Shown here one piece after another: positions 36,093 through 44,221 of a stretch of 64,000 nucleotides of DNA (position 1 is its first letter; every line of letters begins with the position of its first letter). The notes beneath the pieces are model-generated. The model did not search any database. It was not told where the DNA came from and worked only from the letters and a program-made list of their open reading frames with translations. Source of the DNA: Candidatus Geothrix skivensis (GTDB lineage Bacteria > Acidobacteriota > Holophagae > Holophagales > Holophagaceae); assembly GCA_016721195.1 (NCBI GenBank), contig JADKIO010000005.1, positions 248,001 to 312,000 on the forward strand. The letters are read 5' to 3'. The position numbers and the translations under genes were made by a program.

Positions 36093-36310
36093 CTGGCGCG
36101 CTCCCCGCCCGACGGGCGGAACCGCTCATTGTAGCTTGAGAGCAGGGGATTGACGCGCCACGAAACATTGAGTCTGCGGGCAATTGCGCGCAGTTGGTGG
36201 TCTGACCACTTCGCGGCCTGAGCATCATGTTGGGTGGGTCGAGCCATCCTCCGTATTTGGCGCCGACCCACCAGGGCCTGGATCCGAACGCGTCTGGCTT
36301 CGCCAGCCCG

Positions 36311-36790
36311 CTCGGAGGTTGGCCGTTCTCCCACGGTGCGGCCGACCCATCACTGCGGGATTCGAACGGCGTCTGGCTGGGCCAGCCGCTGGTCTTGCTC
36401 CGGCGCCACAGAGGCTCCAGTTCCGGGAGCCCAAGGGCCGAGCGGGAGCACTCTGCGGGGCAGGGTGCATCAGTTGGAGAGTGGCGCCTCCACAAGCCCG
36501 CTCGGAGGTTGGCCGTTCTCCCACGGTGCGGCCGACCCATCAGTGCGGGATTCGAACCGCGTCTGGCGGCGCCAGCCGCCGGTCTTGCTCCGGCGCCACA
36601 GAGGCTCCAGTTCCGGGAGCCCAAGGGCCGAGCGGGAGCACTCTGCGGGGCAGGGTGCATCAGCTGGAGAGTGGCGCCTCCACAAGCCCACTCGGAGGTT
36701 GGCCGTTCTCCCACGGTGCGGCCGACCCATCAGTGCGGGATTCGAACCGCGTCTGGCGGCGCCAGCCGCCGGTCTTGCTCCCGGCAGCGC
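36311..36790. repeat. Tandem 190-bp repeats next to tRNA-Pro
   Basis: Two full copies (from 36311 and 36501) and a partial third (from 36691) repeat with an exact period of 190 bases; a fragment of the unit start recurs at 36813 and a degenerate piece precedes at 36259-36310. Copies two and three are almost identical. Each unit contains GGGATTCGAACC, the complement of a tRNA T-arm, plus GC-rich arms. The 190-base period is not a multiple of three, so the open frames across it are not coding. Confidence 0.85.
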
Positions 36791-36844
36791 CCCGCGCTGC
36801 CTCCGCAAGCCCACTCGGAGGTCCGAATCCCTTGTTCGGTTCAT

Positions 36845-36965
<121 letters not shown>

Positions 36966-37010
36966 CGAAGGTTTGACTCTACTGGAAACCGGCGGAGGCG
37001 TCCAGCTTGG

Positions 37011-37406
37011 CTAATCGGATTCAAGGCCCAGGCGGATCCGTTCCTGGCGCCTGGCCTCAAGGAGGCGCAGGGCCCGGCGGAGGGGGTCGGGATCCTTGGG
37101 GGGTTCCCTGGTTTCGACGGGGGGATCGCAGGGTACGATCTGGAGGCCCATGAGGTTCAGGCCCAGGGCGCGGCGGATGCGCTCCCGCACCTGGGGCCAG
37201 ACGGCCACGGCGGCTTCTCTCAGGGTCCCGATGCGGGTCAGCTCCCAGCAGCCCATCACCAGGACATCGCGCTCCACCCGCAGGGGCTTGGTGCGGTCCG
37301 CCAGGGCCGGGCCCACGACGAACCGCCAGGCTTGGCGCAGGCGGGCCTCGGCCTTCTGGTTGGGAAGGCGAGCCCCGATGGGGACGAGGCGGAGGCTCCG
37401 CTTCAT
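37011..37406 (-). CDS. DUF721 (DciA-like) protein
   Basis: 131 residues. The core (LPNQKAEARLRQAWRFVVGP, ADRTKPLRVERDVLVMGC, WELTRIGTLREAAVAVW) matches the KH-like DUF721 domain found in DciA, which loads the replicative helicase in many bacteria lacking DnaC. Whether this copy has that role is not shown. The start overlaps the stop of the CoA-transferase gene (ATGA). The tRNA-Pro gene lies 46 bases downstream. Confidence 0.8.
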   Translation of the reverse strand: MKRSLRLVPIGARLPNQKAEARLRQAWRFVVGPALADRTKPLRVERDVLVMGCWELTRIGTLREAAVAVWPQVRERIRRALGLNLMGLQIVPCDPPVETREPPKDPDPLRRALRLLEARRQERIRLGLESD

Positions 37407-38521
37407 GGCTTCCAGCGGGGCGGAGGCAGGGAGGCGCAGGCGCGCTCGCCGTTCAGGAGCAGGGGCGAGGCAAGGGTCGGCACCATGGTGTTGGTGTTCA
37501 CGTCATAGAGGGGCTGCAGAAGGTTGTGCAGGGTGCCCCCCTGCCGGAAGAGCACATCGTCGACGCTGCGCACCCGGCTGGCGGGGATGGCGTTGGCCTC
37601 GCACATGGCGATCACTTCATCGAGGGTGGAGGTGCGGGTACGGGCCTCGATGAGGGCCACCAGTTCCTCGCGATCCCGCACGCGGCCGCGGTTCTTCCTC
37701 CACTCGGGACGGGCCTCCAGATCCAGGCCCAGCCACAGGGCGAGCACCTCGAACTGGCGGTCGCTGCCCACGCCGATGGCCACGTCCCCATCGCTGCACT
37801 GGAAGGACTGATACGGCACGATCTGGGGATGGGCGTTGCCCCAGCGCTGGGGCGGCTTGCCGGTCATGAGGGAGCCGGCCGCCACGTTCACCAGGCCCGC
37901 CAGTGCAGCTTCCATGAGCGGGACCTCGATGTGGATGGCCTCGCCGGTGCGCTCGCGGTGGAGCAGGGCCGCCTGGATGCCATTGGCGCAGTAGAGTCCC
38001 GCCAGCACGTCCACCAGGGCCACACCCACCTTCATGGGCCGGCCGTCGGGCTCTCCGGTGATGTCCATCCAGCCGCTCTCCGCCTGGATGATGAAGTCGT
38101 AGCCGGCCCTACGGGAGGCGGCGACATCCGAGGCGAAGCCCCGGACGGAAGCCAGGATGAGCTTCGGGAATTTTCCATGGAGGCGCTTCCAGCCCAGGCC
38201 CAGGCGGTCGGCGGAATCGGAGCGGAAGTTCTCCACCAGGACATCCGCATCCTTGAGCAGCTCGAAGAGGGTGGTCCGCCCCTCGTCGGTGTGGAGGTCC
38301 AGGGACTGGCTCTGCTTGCCGCGGTTGGCGCAGCGGAAGTAGGCACTCTCGCCCTCCTCGCCTTCGTCGAAGGGTGGCCCCCAGCCCCGGGTGGGATCGC
38401 CGCCCGGAGGTTCCAGTTTCTGGACTTCGGCGCCGAAATCCGCCAGCAGCTGGGTCGCGAAGGGGCCGGCGAGCACGCAGGACAGGTCCACGATCCTGAA
38501 GTGGGACAAAGGCTTGAGCAT
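37403..38521 (-). CDS. CaiB/BaiF-family CoA transferase
   Basis: 372 residues from ATG 38521; AGGAGA lies 10 bases upstream, which argues against the GTG further up at 38542. Family III CoA-transferase features: IVDLSCVLAGPFATQLLADFGAEVQKLE, NRGKQSQSLDL, and VENFRSDSADRLGLG. In such enzymes the catalytic Asp follows in GxD near residue 160-170; ITGEPDGRPMKVGVALVDVLAG fits. They move CoA between organic acids; the acids here are unknown. It overlaps the downstream DUF721 gene by 4 bases. Confidence 0.92.
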   Translation of the reverse strand: MLKPLSHFRIVDLSCVLAGPFATQLLADFGAEVQKLEPPGGDPTRGWGPPFDEGEEGESAYFRCANRGKQSQSLDLHTDEGRTTLFELLKDADVLVENFRSDSADRLGLGWKRLHGKFPKLILASVRGFASDVAASRRAGYDFIIQAESGWMDITGEPDGRPMKVGVALVDVLAGLYCANGIQAALLHRERTGEAIHIEVPLMEAALAGLVNVAAGSLMTGKPPQRWGNAHPQIVPYQSFQCSDGDVAIGVGSDRQFEVLALWLGLDLEARPEWRKNRGRVRDREELVALIEARTRTSTLDEVIAMCEANAIPASRVRSVDDVLFRQGGTLHNLLQPLYDVNTNTMVPTLASPLLLNGERACASLPPPRWKP

Positions 38522-38649
38522 CGAGTCGACATCTCCTGCCACCAGCCTACTTCAACTCGAACGGGAGCTCGTCCCAGAGGTCATAGGCCTTCGGCAGAGG
38601 GTCCCTGTAAATCGCTTGAACCTGCCGACAGCGACCTTCTGGCCAGAAC

Positions 38650-39078
38650 TCAGCTGGCGGCAACGGTCCGGCGGTAGGCAGAGCTGAGGGTGGCGGCGAT
38701 CTCCTCGGGGCTGCGGCCCAGGAAATCCTGGCGCTGCATGAGGTGCACCAGTTGGCCGTCTTTGAGGATGGCGGCCTGGGGGCTGGTGGGCATCGCGCCT
38801 TCGAAGTACTCCCGGGCCTGGGCCGTGGCCTCCTTCTCCATGCCCGCAAAGACGGTGACCATCCGGTCGAAGCGAAGGCCATGGGAGCGCAGGGCCTCGG
38901 CCACACCGGGGCGGGCACCGGCGGCGGCACAGCCGCACACGCTGTTCACCAGCAGCAGGGTGGTGCCAGGCTGCTGCAGGGCCGCGTCCACCTGGGCCGG
39001 GGTCAGCAGTTGCTGGAAGCCCACCTGGACAAGCTCCTCGCGCATCGGAGCCACCATTTCTTCAGCATAATTGGACAA
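38650..39078 (-). CDS. BrxA/BrxB-type bacilliredoxin
   Basis: 142 residues from TTG 39078, chosen because GGGAGG lies 6 bases upstream; the protein then begins MSNYAEEMVAPMREEL, as in the family. The active site is CGC (C48, C50) in LLLVNSVCGCAAAGARPG, and the C-terminal VHLMQRQDFLGRSPEEIAATL is conserved. In Bacillus these proteins reduce bacillithiol mixed disulfides. Acidobacteria may use another thiol, so the thiol partner is an open point. The upstream region carries the motif at 39097. Confidence 0.9.
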   Translation of the reverse strand: MSNYAEEMVAPMREELVQVGFQQLLTPAQVDAALQQPGTTLLLVNSVCGCAAAGARPGVAEALRSHGLRFDRMVTVFAGMEKEATAQAREYFEGAMPTSPQAAILKDGQLVHLMQRQDFLGRSPEEIAATLSSAYRRTVAAS

Positions 39079-39096
39079 GGCATCCTCCCAGGGATG

Positions 39097-39123
39097 AAAA
39101 AGTTTACCAAACAAGTCAAGATT
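39097..39123 (-). promoter_or_regulatory. 27-bp element before the bacilliredoxin gene
   Basis: On the minus strand: AATCTTGAC, a variable part, then TTTGGTAAACTTT, ending 18 bases before the TTG start. It matches the nfu element (15295) at 21 of 27 positions and, less well, a site at the YyaL-type gene (47157). Possible extended -10 promoter or IscR/Rrf2-like operator. Confidence 0.5.
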
Positions 39124-39140
39124 GATCCAGATCACATTAT

Positions 39141-39575
39141 GAGCGCCTAATAAAACCCCGACGAGGCCGCGATGAAGCCAGGCAGGATGCACCGCAGATA
39201 TCAGTTCGTCTCGCGTATCGCCGCAGGCGATACCGAGAAGGAAGGGCCCGCAGGGCAACGTGGTTCGTTGTTCAAGGGACGTGACGCCGCGGGGCGCCTG
39301 CCCGGCTTCATCCCTCCGGGCGAGGGCCGGCGGGGAGGCTCCGCCTCCGCGAACGAAAGTGAGTGGGAGGGCCCTGCAAGGCAGGGCCCGATAGGCGGAG
39401 GGCGATGCAGCGTCACCTCCAGCTATCGCGGCGCGGTGCGCCGCTCCTGCTCGCCTCCGGCTCGCAGAGCCGGAGCCTCCGTCGCGCGTAGTACCCGCTA
39501 CGCTTTGACTCGCGTTCCTCGCCTCGCTCGCCCGGCGACCCTCGCGCGACCACGTGGGGGTTTTATTAGGCACTC
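39141..39575. mobile_element. MITE-like element with terminal inverted repeats
   Basis: A 435-bp segment bounded by inverted repeats. The ends share GCCTAATAAAACCCC perfectly (39145-39159 and its complement at 39557-39571), and with a few mismatches the match extends to about 31 bases each side. The inside is GC-rich with several nested hairpins and no transposase. I saw no clear target-site duplication. The right end stops two bases before the ribosome-binding site of the gene at 39588, so the element may affect that gene's transcription. Confidence 0.6.
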
Positions 39576-39587
39576 TCAGGAGGTCCC

Positions 39588-40133
39588 ATGCGACTGGTGC
39601 TGATGGGTGGAAGTCTTCGGCCGGCTTCATTCAATGCACGACTGTTGAAGCATCTCGCCCAGGAACTGGAGAGCCGGGGCCACCAGGTTTCGGCCTTCAT
39701 GGGGGAGGCCCTGCGCTTGCCGCTTTACGAGGACGGCCTCGCCCCCACCTCAGCGACCTTGGCCCTGCACAAGGCGCTGCTGGAAGCCCAGGGCCTGGTC
39801 ATCGTGTCTCCGGAGTACAACGCGGGCATTCCTGGTCACCTGAAGAATGCAGTGGACTGGCTCAGCACCCTGAAGCCCAGCCCCTGGGCGGGTCTGCCGG
39901 TCCTGCTCAGCGCGGCCAGCCCCGGCGCCTTCGGGGGAGCCCGGGGACTGATGGCCTGGCGGGCGACCCTGGCCAACATGGGTGCCTTGGCCCTGCCGGA
40001 AGCGATCACCGTCCCCCATGCGGACCAGCAGCTGGACGGGGGCGGTGCCCCCACGGACCCCCGGACCGCCGCCATGGTGCCGAAGCTCCTCGATGGCTTC
40101 CTGACCCTGGCGGGGAAGCTGCGCCAAGCCTGA
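39588..40133 (+). CDS. NAD(P)H-dependent FMN reductase
   Basis: 181 residues with CAGGAGG upstream. The flavodoxin-like fold shows the FMN phosphate loop GGSLRPASFNARLL and the second loop SPEYNAGIPGHLKNAVDWLS, which define the SsuE/ArsH/azoreductase-type family. It reduces FMN, quinones or azo compounds with NAD(P)H in the cytosol. It is the first gene of a group with sppA and marC-like. The right end of the 39141 element lies just before its ribosome-binding site. Confidence 0.93.
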   Translation: MRLVLMGGSLRPASFNARLLKHLAQELESRGHQVSAFMGEALRLPLYEDGLAPTSATLALHKALLEAQGLVIVSPEYNAGIPGHLKNAVDWLSTLKPSPWAGLPVLLSAASPGAFGGARGLMAWRATLANMGALALPEAITVPHADQQLDGGGAPTDPRTAAMVPKLLDGFLTLAGKLRQA

Positions 40134-40172
40134 CACTTCATGCCATCCTTGAGCGTTGTCTCCGGAGCCGCC

Positions 40173-41948
40173 ATGAAGGACTTCTTCAAGAGCTTTTTCG
40201 CCACGCTGCTGGCCCTGATGGTGGTGGGAGGCTTGGCCTTCCTGCTGTTCTTCGGCCTGCTGGCGGCCATTGGATCCTCCAGCAAACCCACCGTCCCCGG
40301 CAAGGCCGTGCTGGTCTTCGACCTGGGCACCAGCCTCATCGACGGGGAACGCGATACTGAGCCGGGCGAGGCCCTGAACGAGGCCCTCGGGGGTGGAGGC
40401 GGCCACACCCAGTCCCTCCCCCAGGCCATCGAGGCCCTGGACCGGGCTGCCACTGATTCCCGCATCACGGGGCTGTTCCTGACGGGGAACCTCCAGGGCG
40501 CGGGCCCCGCCCAGCTGCGGGAGTTGCGGGAGGCCATCCAGCGCTTCAAGGCCACGAAGCCGGTACTGGCCTACAACCTGGGCTGGAGCAAGCGGGACTA
40601 CTACCTGGCCGCCGGAGCCACGAAGGTCTTCCTCAACCCCTTTGGGGCGATGGAAGTGAACGGCCTGGGTGCGGAGCCCATGTTCTTCGGCGAGGCCTTC
40701 AAGAAGTACGGCGTGGAGGTGCAGGTGACCCGCGTCGGGAAGTACAAGAGCGCCGTGGAACCCTTCATCACGGATCGCATGAGCGAGCCCAACCGGGAGC
40801 AGGTCCAAAAGCTGCTGGATGACATCTGGGGCGAATGGAAGGCCACGGTGGCCCAGGATCGCAAGCAGACCCCCGCCGAGCTTCAGTCCATCGCGGACGA
40901 GAAGGGCCTGGTTGAGGCCGAGGATGCCCTCAAGCTTGGGCTGGTGGACCGTCTCGCCCCCTACGACGAGGTGCTGGACGAGCTGAAGAAGCTGGCCGGG
41001 AAACAGGCCAAGGACAAGGACTTCCCCCAGATCAACCTGGCCACCTATGCGGCCATTCCCGGTGATGCGAAGACGGGGAAGACCCGCATCGCCGTGCTGG
41101 TGGCCGAGGGCGAGATCGTGGATGGCGAAGGCAAGTCGGCCCAGGTAGGGGGGGAGCGGGTCAGCCGCGAGCTCCGCAAGCTCCGCCTGGATGACCGCAT
41201 CAAGGCCGTGGTGCTCCGCGTGAACAGCCCCGGCGGCAGCGCCGCAGCCTCGGAGCTCATCCAGCGGGAGGTCGTGCTCACCAAGAAGGTGAAGCCGGTG
41301 GTCGTCTCCATGGGCCACCTGGCCGCCTCCGGCGGCTACTGGATCAGCACCTATGGCAACCGCATCTTCGCGGAACCCACCACCCTCACCGGGTCCATCG
41401 GCGTGTTCGGATTGCTGCCCAACGTGAAGAAGCTGGCCAATGGGCATGGCATCACCTGGGACGGCGTGCAGACCGCCAAGCTGGCCAATCCCATGACCCT
41501 GACCCGCCCAAAGAACGAGGTTGAATTGAAGCTCATCCAGGGCGTGGTGGACCACATCTACGATCAGTTCATCGCGAAGGTGGCCGACAGCCGCAAGATG
41601 AAGAAGGAGGCCGTCCATGAGATCGCCCAGGGCCGGGTCTGGTCCGGGCAGGAGGCCCTGAAGCTCGGGCTGGTGGATGAGCTGGGGGGCCTTGGGGCCG
41701 CCGTGAAGCATGCCGCGAAGCTGGCCAAGGCCGAGGGCGACTTCCAGGTCGTGGGCCCGGAGCGGGAACCCGATGCCTTCAAGGAACTGCTCAAGAGCAT
41801 CGGCCAGGGCAAGCCCAGGAAACTCGCCAAGGCCGGACCCGTGGACCAGCTGGTGGAAACCTTCAAGATCCAGGTGGAGAGGCTCTCGGCGCTGAATGAT
41901 CCCCGCGGCATCTACGCCCGCATGCCCTTCGAGCTCGACCTGAAATAG
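40173..41948 (+). CDS. sppA: Signal peptide peptidase SppA (long type)
   Basis: 591 residues from ATG 40173 (CCGGAG upstream). One N-terminal membrane anchor (FFATLLALMVVGGLAFLLFFGLL, split across residues 4-30) is followed by two crotonase-like halves. The catalytic dyad of the E. coli enzyme is matched: Lys192 in GKYKSAVEPF and Ser386 in LAASGGYW, 194 residues apart as expected. It degrades cleaved signal peptides in the membrane. The downstream marC-like gene starts 5 bases after its stop. Confidence 0.95.
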   Translation: MKDFFKSFFATLLALMVVGGLAFLLFFGLLAAIGSSSKPTVPGKAVLVFDLGTSLIDGERDTEPGEALNEALGGGGGHTQSLPQAIEALDRAATDSRITGLFLTGNLQGAGPAQLRELREAIQRFKATKPVLAYNLGWSKRDYYLAAGATKVFLNPFGAMEVNGLGAEPMFFGEAFKKYGVEVQVTRVGKYKSAVEPFITDRMSEPNREQVQKLLDDIWGEWKATVAQDRKQTPAELQSIADEKGLVEAEDALKLGLVDRLAPYDEVLDELKKLAGKQAKDKDFPQINLATYAAIPGDAKTGKTRIAVLVAEGEIVDGEGKSAQVGGERVSRELRKLRLDDRIKAVVLRVNSPGGSAAASELIQREVVLTKKVKPVVVSMGHLAASGGYWISTYGNRIFAEPTTLTGSIGVFGLLPNVKKLANGHGITWDGVQTAKLANPMTLTRPKNEVELKLIQGVVDHIYDQFIAKVADSRKMKKEAVHEIAQGRVWSGQEALKLGLVDELGGLGAAVKHAAKLAKAEGDFQVVGPEREPDAFKELLKSIGQGKPRKLAKAGPVDQLVETFKIQVERLSALNDPRGIYARMPFELDLK

Positions 41949-41953
41949 CCTCG

Positions 41954-42565
41954 ATGGATTCCTCCTCCTTCATCTCGGCCATCGTCCTGCTGGTCCTGGT
42001 CACAGATCCCCTGGGCAACATCCCGCTCTTCATCGGGCTGCTGAAGCAGGTGGATCCAGCCCGGCGCCAACGGATCATCGTCCGAGAGGTGCTGTTCGCC
42101 TTCGTGATCCTGATCTTCTTCGCCCTCTTCGGACAACGGGTGCTGAGGCTCATGCACCTCACGGACACATCGCTCGGCATCGCCGGCGGCGTGATCCTCT
42201 TCCTCATCGCGCTGAAGATGGTGTTCCCCAATCCCGGCGGTCGGGGGGCCGATCACCCCATCCACGGGGAACCCTTCCTGGTGCCCCTGGCGATCCCCTT
42301 CATCGCCGGCCCCTCCGCCATCGCCACGGTGCTGCTGCTGGTGAGCCGGGAGCCGCTCCGGCTCTGGGAGTGGCTGGGAGCCCTGTCCGTGGCCATGGCA
42401 ATCTCTGCCGTGGTGCTGGGGTTCGCCGAGAAGATCGCGGATTTCCTGGGGGAGCAGGTCACCATGGCCTTCGAGCGGCTCATGGGGCTGGTGCTGACCG
42501 CCATTGCCATCGAGATGCTGCTGGCGGGCATCCAGAAGTTCGTGCTGCAGCTGCGAGTGGCCTAG
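41954..42565 (+). CDS. MarC-family integral membrane protein
   Basis: 203 residues, six predicted membrane helices. Family motifs: VTDPLGNIPLFIGL in helix 1, IAGGVILFLIALKM, and PLAIPFIAGPSAIATVLLL. UPF0056/MarC proteins have no proven activity; the old link with multiple antibiotic resistance has been withdrawn. The gene is co-transcribed with sppA (5-base gap) and its end overlaps the convergent DUF4442 gene by 4 bases. Confidence 0.92.
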   Translation: MDSSSFISAIVLLVLVTDPLGNIPLFIGLLKQVDPARRQRIIVREVLFAFVILIFFALFGQRVLRLMHLTDTSLGIAGGVILFLIALKMVFPNPGGRGADHPIHGEPFLVPLAIPFIAGPSAIATVLLLVSREPLRLWEWLGALSVAMAISAVVLGFAEKIADFLGEQVTMAFERLMGLVLTAIAIEMLLAGIQKFVLQLRVA

Positions 42566-43044
42566 GACTTCCGCTTGAGGCTCAGCTCCAGCGTGAACTC
42601 GGCCACGGGTTCGAAGCTGCCGTCCTGAAGTCTCACGGCGGCCTGGATGTGCATGGGTTCGGTGATGCGCTCCTCGGACTCCAGGGCCCTCCGCACCTGA
42701 TCCCGGATGGCCGTCCCCTCCTTGCAGATGAAGTAGACATCGGATTCGGGCCGCTTCAGGAAGGAAGCCTGGAAGGCCTTGAAGACCAGGGACACCTGGC
42801 CGCCGGAGCGCTTGATCTGGTCCATGGCCAGCAGGCCTCCGGCGCAGTCGGCGCCGATGGCCAGGGCGCCGAAATACATGGAGCCCAGGTGGTTCTTCGT
42901 CCAGCGGCGGAGGGGGATCCGGACCACGCAGCAGGTCTCGGACAGTTCCAGGACGCGGGGCCGCACCGAAGCCAGCAGGGGGATCTTCAGCCAGCCGAAG
43001 AGGCGCATGCCGAAGGTCTGCTTGAACCGCAGCCACCGGGACAT
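42562..43044 (-). CDS. DUF4442 hot-dog-fold protein
   Basis: 160 residues. Residues 30-110 (VRIPLRRWTKNHLGSMYFG and ALAIGADCAGGLLAM) give the DUF4442 pattern, distantly like the copy at 34286. Predicted cytosolic acyl-CoA-binding or thioesterase-like protein, with no proven activity. It begins 3 bases after rimM on the same strand, so it takes the place where trmD usually stands in this ribosome-linked operon. Confidence 0.78.
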   Translation of the reverse strand: MSRWLRFKQTFGMRLFGWLKIPLLASVRPRVLELSETCCVVRIPLRRWTKNHLGSMYFGALAIGADCAGGLLAMDQIKRSGGQVSLVFKAFQASFLKRPESDVYFICKEGTAIRDQVRRALESEERITEPMHIQAAVRLQDGSFEPVAEFTLELSLKRKS

Positions 43045-43047
43045 GGA

Positions 43048-43599
43048 TCAGTCCCCGACCTGATTGACGTCCAGCAGGCCTTCGGGGGGATCCAGGTCCA
43101 GGCGGCGGCCCGGCAGATCCAGGGTCCACCAGGCCTTGATGTAGGGGATGTCCCGCTGGCCGGTCCTGCCGGGCCGGACATCGCGCATGATCACCATGTC
43201 ATAGCCCGCCGGTCCGGGATCCAGGCGCAGCACCTCGCCCACCTTGCGCCCCGCCACAAAGACCTCGCAGCCGATCCACTGGTGCCGGAAGGTTTCTCCC
43301 TCCTCCAGGGTGGCCGCGGCCTCGGGCATCCAGAGGGCCCAGCCCTTGAGGGGCTCGGCCGCCGTACGGTCCGGCACATCCGTGAAGGCCAGGCAGGGCC
43401 GGTCCTGGTGCCAGCGGAAGCCCCGGAGGCTCACCGGCCGCGCTGGCGCCAGGGGCTCGGCATGTTCCAGGTCCTGGTGGGGCGGAGCCAGCACGAGTCC
43501 CTTCAGGCCTTCCAGCTTCTCAGGTGCATCCATGAGGGCATGGAAGAGGAACTCGCCCTTGAGCCCCTGGATCTTGGCGAGGTGGCCCGCGAGCAGCAC
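43048..43599 (-). CDS. rimM: Ribosome maturation factor RimM
   Basis: 183 residues from GTG 43599, one base after the khpA stop; a longer start at 43635 would overlap khpA. The N-terminal beta-barrel opens LLAGHLAKIQGLKGEFLF, and the PRC-barrel half includes WIGCEVFVAGRKVGEVLRL and PYIKAWWTLDLPGRRLDLD. RimM binds S19 and helps assemble the 30S head. The order rpsP-khpA-rimM is conserved in bacteria. Confidence 0.92.
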   Translation of the reverse strand: MLLAGHLAKIQGLKGEFLFHALMDAPEKLEGLKGLVLAPPHQDLEHAEPLAPARPVSLRGFRWHQDRPCLAFTDVPDRTAAEPLKGWALWMPEAAATLEEGETFRHQWIGCEVFVAGRKVGEVLRLDPGPAGYDMVIMRDVRPGRTGQRDIPYIKAWWTLDLPGRRLDLDPPEGLLDVNQVGD

Positions 43600-43600
43600 C

Positions 43601-43849
43601 CTAGGCCTCGTCCCCGTCGTACAGCTCGAGATCAACGGACAGTCCGGCCTTTTCCCCGGCGGTCTTGCAGAGGGTGCGGAGGGCCGAGATCATGCGCCCG
43701 TGCTTGCCGATGATGCGTCCACGATCCCTGGCGTCGGCGTAGACGAGGACGTCGCGCTTCCGGCCCTCGCCCTCGATTTCGATGCGGAAGGCCTCCGGAT
43801 GGTCCAGCAGCGGCGTCAGCACATCGCGCAGGAAGGCTTCGAGGTTCAT
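43601..43849 (-). CDS. khpA: KH-domain RNA-binding protein KhpA
   Basis: 82 residues. A single KH domain with the GRIIGKHGR loop (the GXXG RNA-binding motif) and the trailing LRTLCKTAGEKAGLSV helix. KhpA proteins bind small and messenger RNAs, often with KhpB. The position between rpsP and rimM is the family's usual place. It is separated from rpsP by a hairpin (43871-43897) that may tune its expression. Confidence 0.93.
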   Translation of the reverse strand: MNLEAFLRDVLTPLLDHPEAFRIEIEGEGRKRDVLVYADARDRGRIIGKHGRMISALRTLCKTAGEKAGLSVDLELYDGDEA

Positions 43850-43870
43850 GGCGGCTCCGGGGAGAACAAA

Positions 43871-43897
43871 GAAAGCCGGACCACAGGCCCGGCTTTC
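43871..43897 (-). terminator. Hairpin between rpsP and khpA
   Basis: Arms GAAAGCCGG and CCGGCTTTC with a 9-base loop, followed on the minus strand by TTTGTT. It fits an attenuating terminator that lets rpsP be expressed above the genes behind it. Confidence 0.6.
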
Positions 43898-43913
43898 GTG
43901 GATCTGAGACGGG

Positions 43914-44156
43914 CTAGAGGACCTGGTTCTTCTTGAACAGATCGAGCACGGTCTTCGAGGGTTGGGCGCCCTTCAGCAGCCAGGACTTGGCCTTGTCCAC
44001 GTCGATGCGGACGGCCTCGCCGGAACCGGCGATGGGGTTCACGAAACCCAGGATTTCCAGGGCCTGGCCAGTGGGGATGCGATCGTTCTCGGAAACGACG
44101 ATGTGGTAGAACGGGCGCTTCTTGGCGCCGTTGCGGGCAAGACGGATCGAAAGCAT
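43914..44156 (-). CDS. rpsP: 30S ribosomal protein S16
   Basis: 80 residues from ATG 44156 with GGGAG upstream. MLSIRLARNGAKKRPFYHIV is the strongly conserved S16 N-terminus, followed by SENDRIPTGQALEILGFVNP. It binds 16S rRNA in the 30S body. A hairpin (44193-44218) precedes it, then 66 bases to the TPR gene upstream. Confidence 0.98.
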   Translation of the reverse strand: MLSIRLARNGAKKRPFYHIVVSENDRIPTGQALEILGFVNPIAGSGEAVRIDVDKAKSWLLKGAQPSKTVLDLFKKNQVL

Positions 44157-44192
44157 GGGCACTCCCTGAGCAGGAAAGTGTATCTCGGAATC

Positions 44193-44218
44193 CCCCAATT
44201 CCCAAGGGCAAATTGGGG
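44193..44218. promoter_or_regulatory. Hairpin in the rpsP leader
   Basis: Arms CCCCAATT and AATTGGGG with a 10-base loop, just before rpsP on the minus strand and right behind the stop of the TPR gene. It may end that gene's transcript or regulate rpsP; no T-run is seen. Confidence 0.35.
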
Positions 44219-44221
44219 TTC

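Noticed and set aside
36052..36714. Open frames with repeated peptides across the 190-bp array
   Set aside because: The period is not a multiple of three, so each copy is read in a different frame; the openness follows from GC content.
36311..36790. CRISPR array
   Set aside because: Units are long, directly abutting and nearly identical throughout, with no unique spacers and no cas genes.
39172..39603. Coding sequence inside the inverted-repeat element
   Set aside because: Arg/Ala/Ser-rich translation with internal hairpin structure and no ribosome-binding site; it would also run into the FMN reductase gene.
39750..41711. 653-codon minus-strand frame over the FMN reductase and sppA
   Set aside because: Overlaps two genes with clear motifs on the opposite strand; no start signal.
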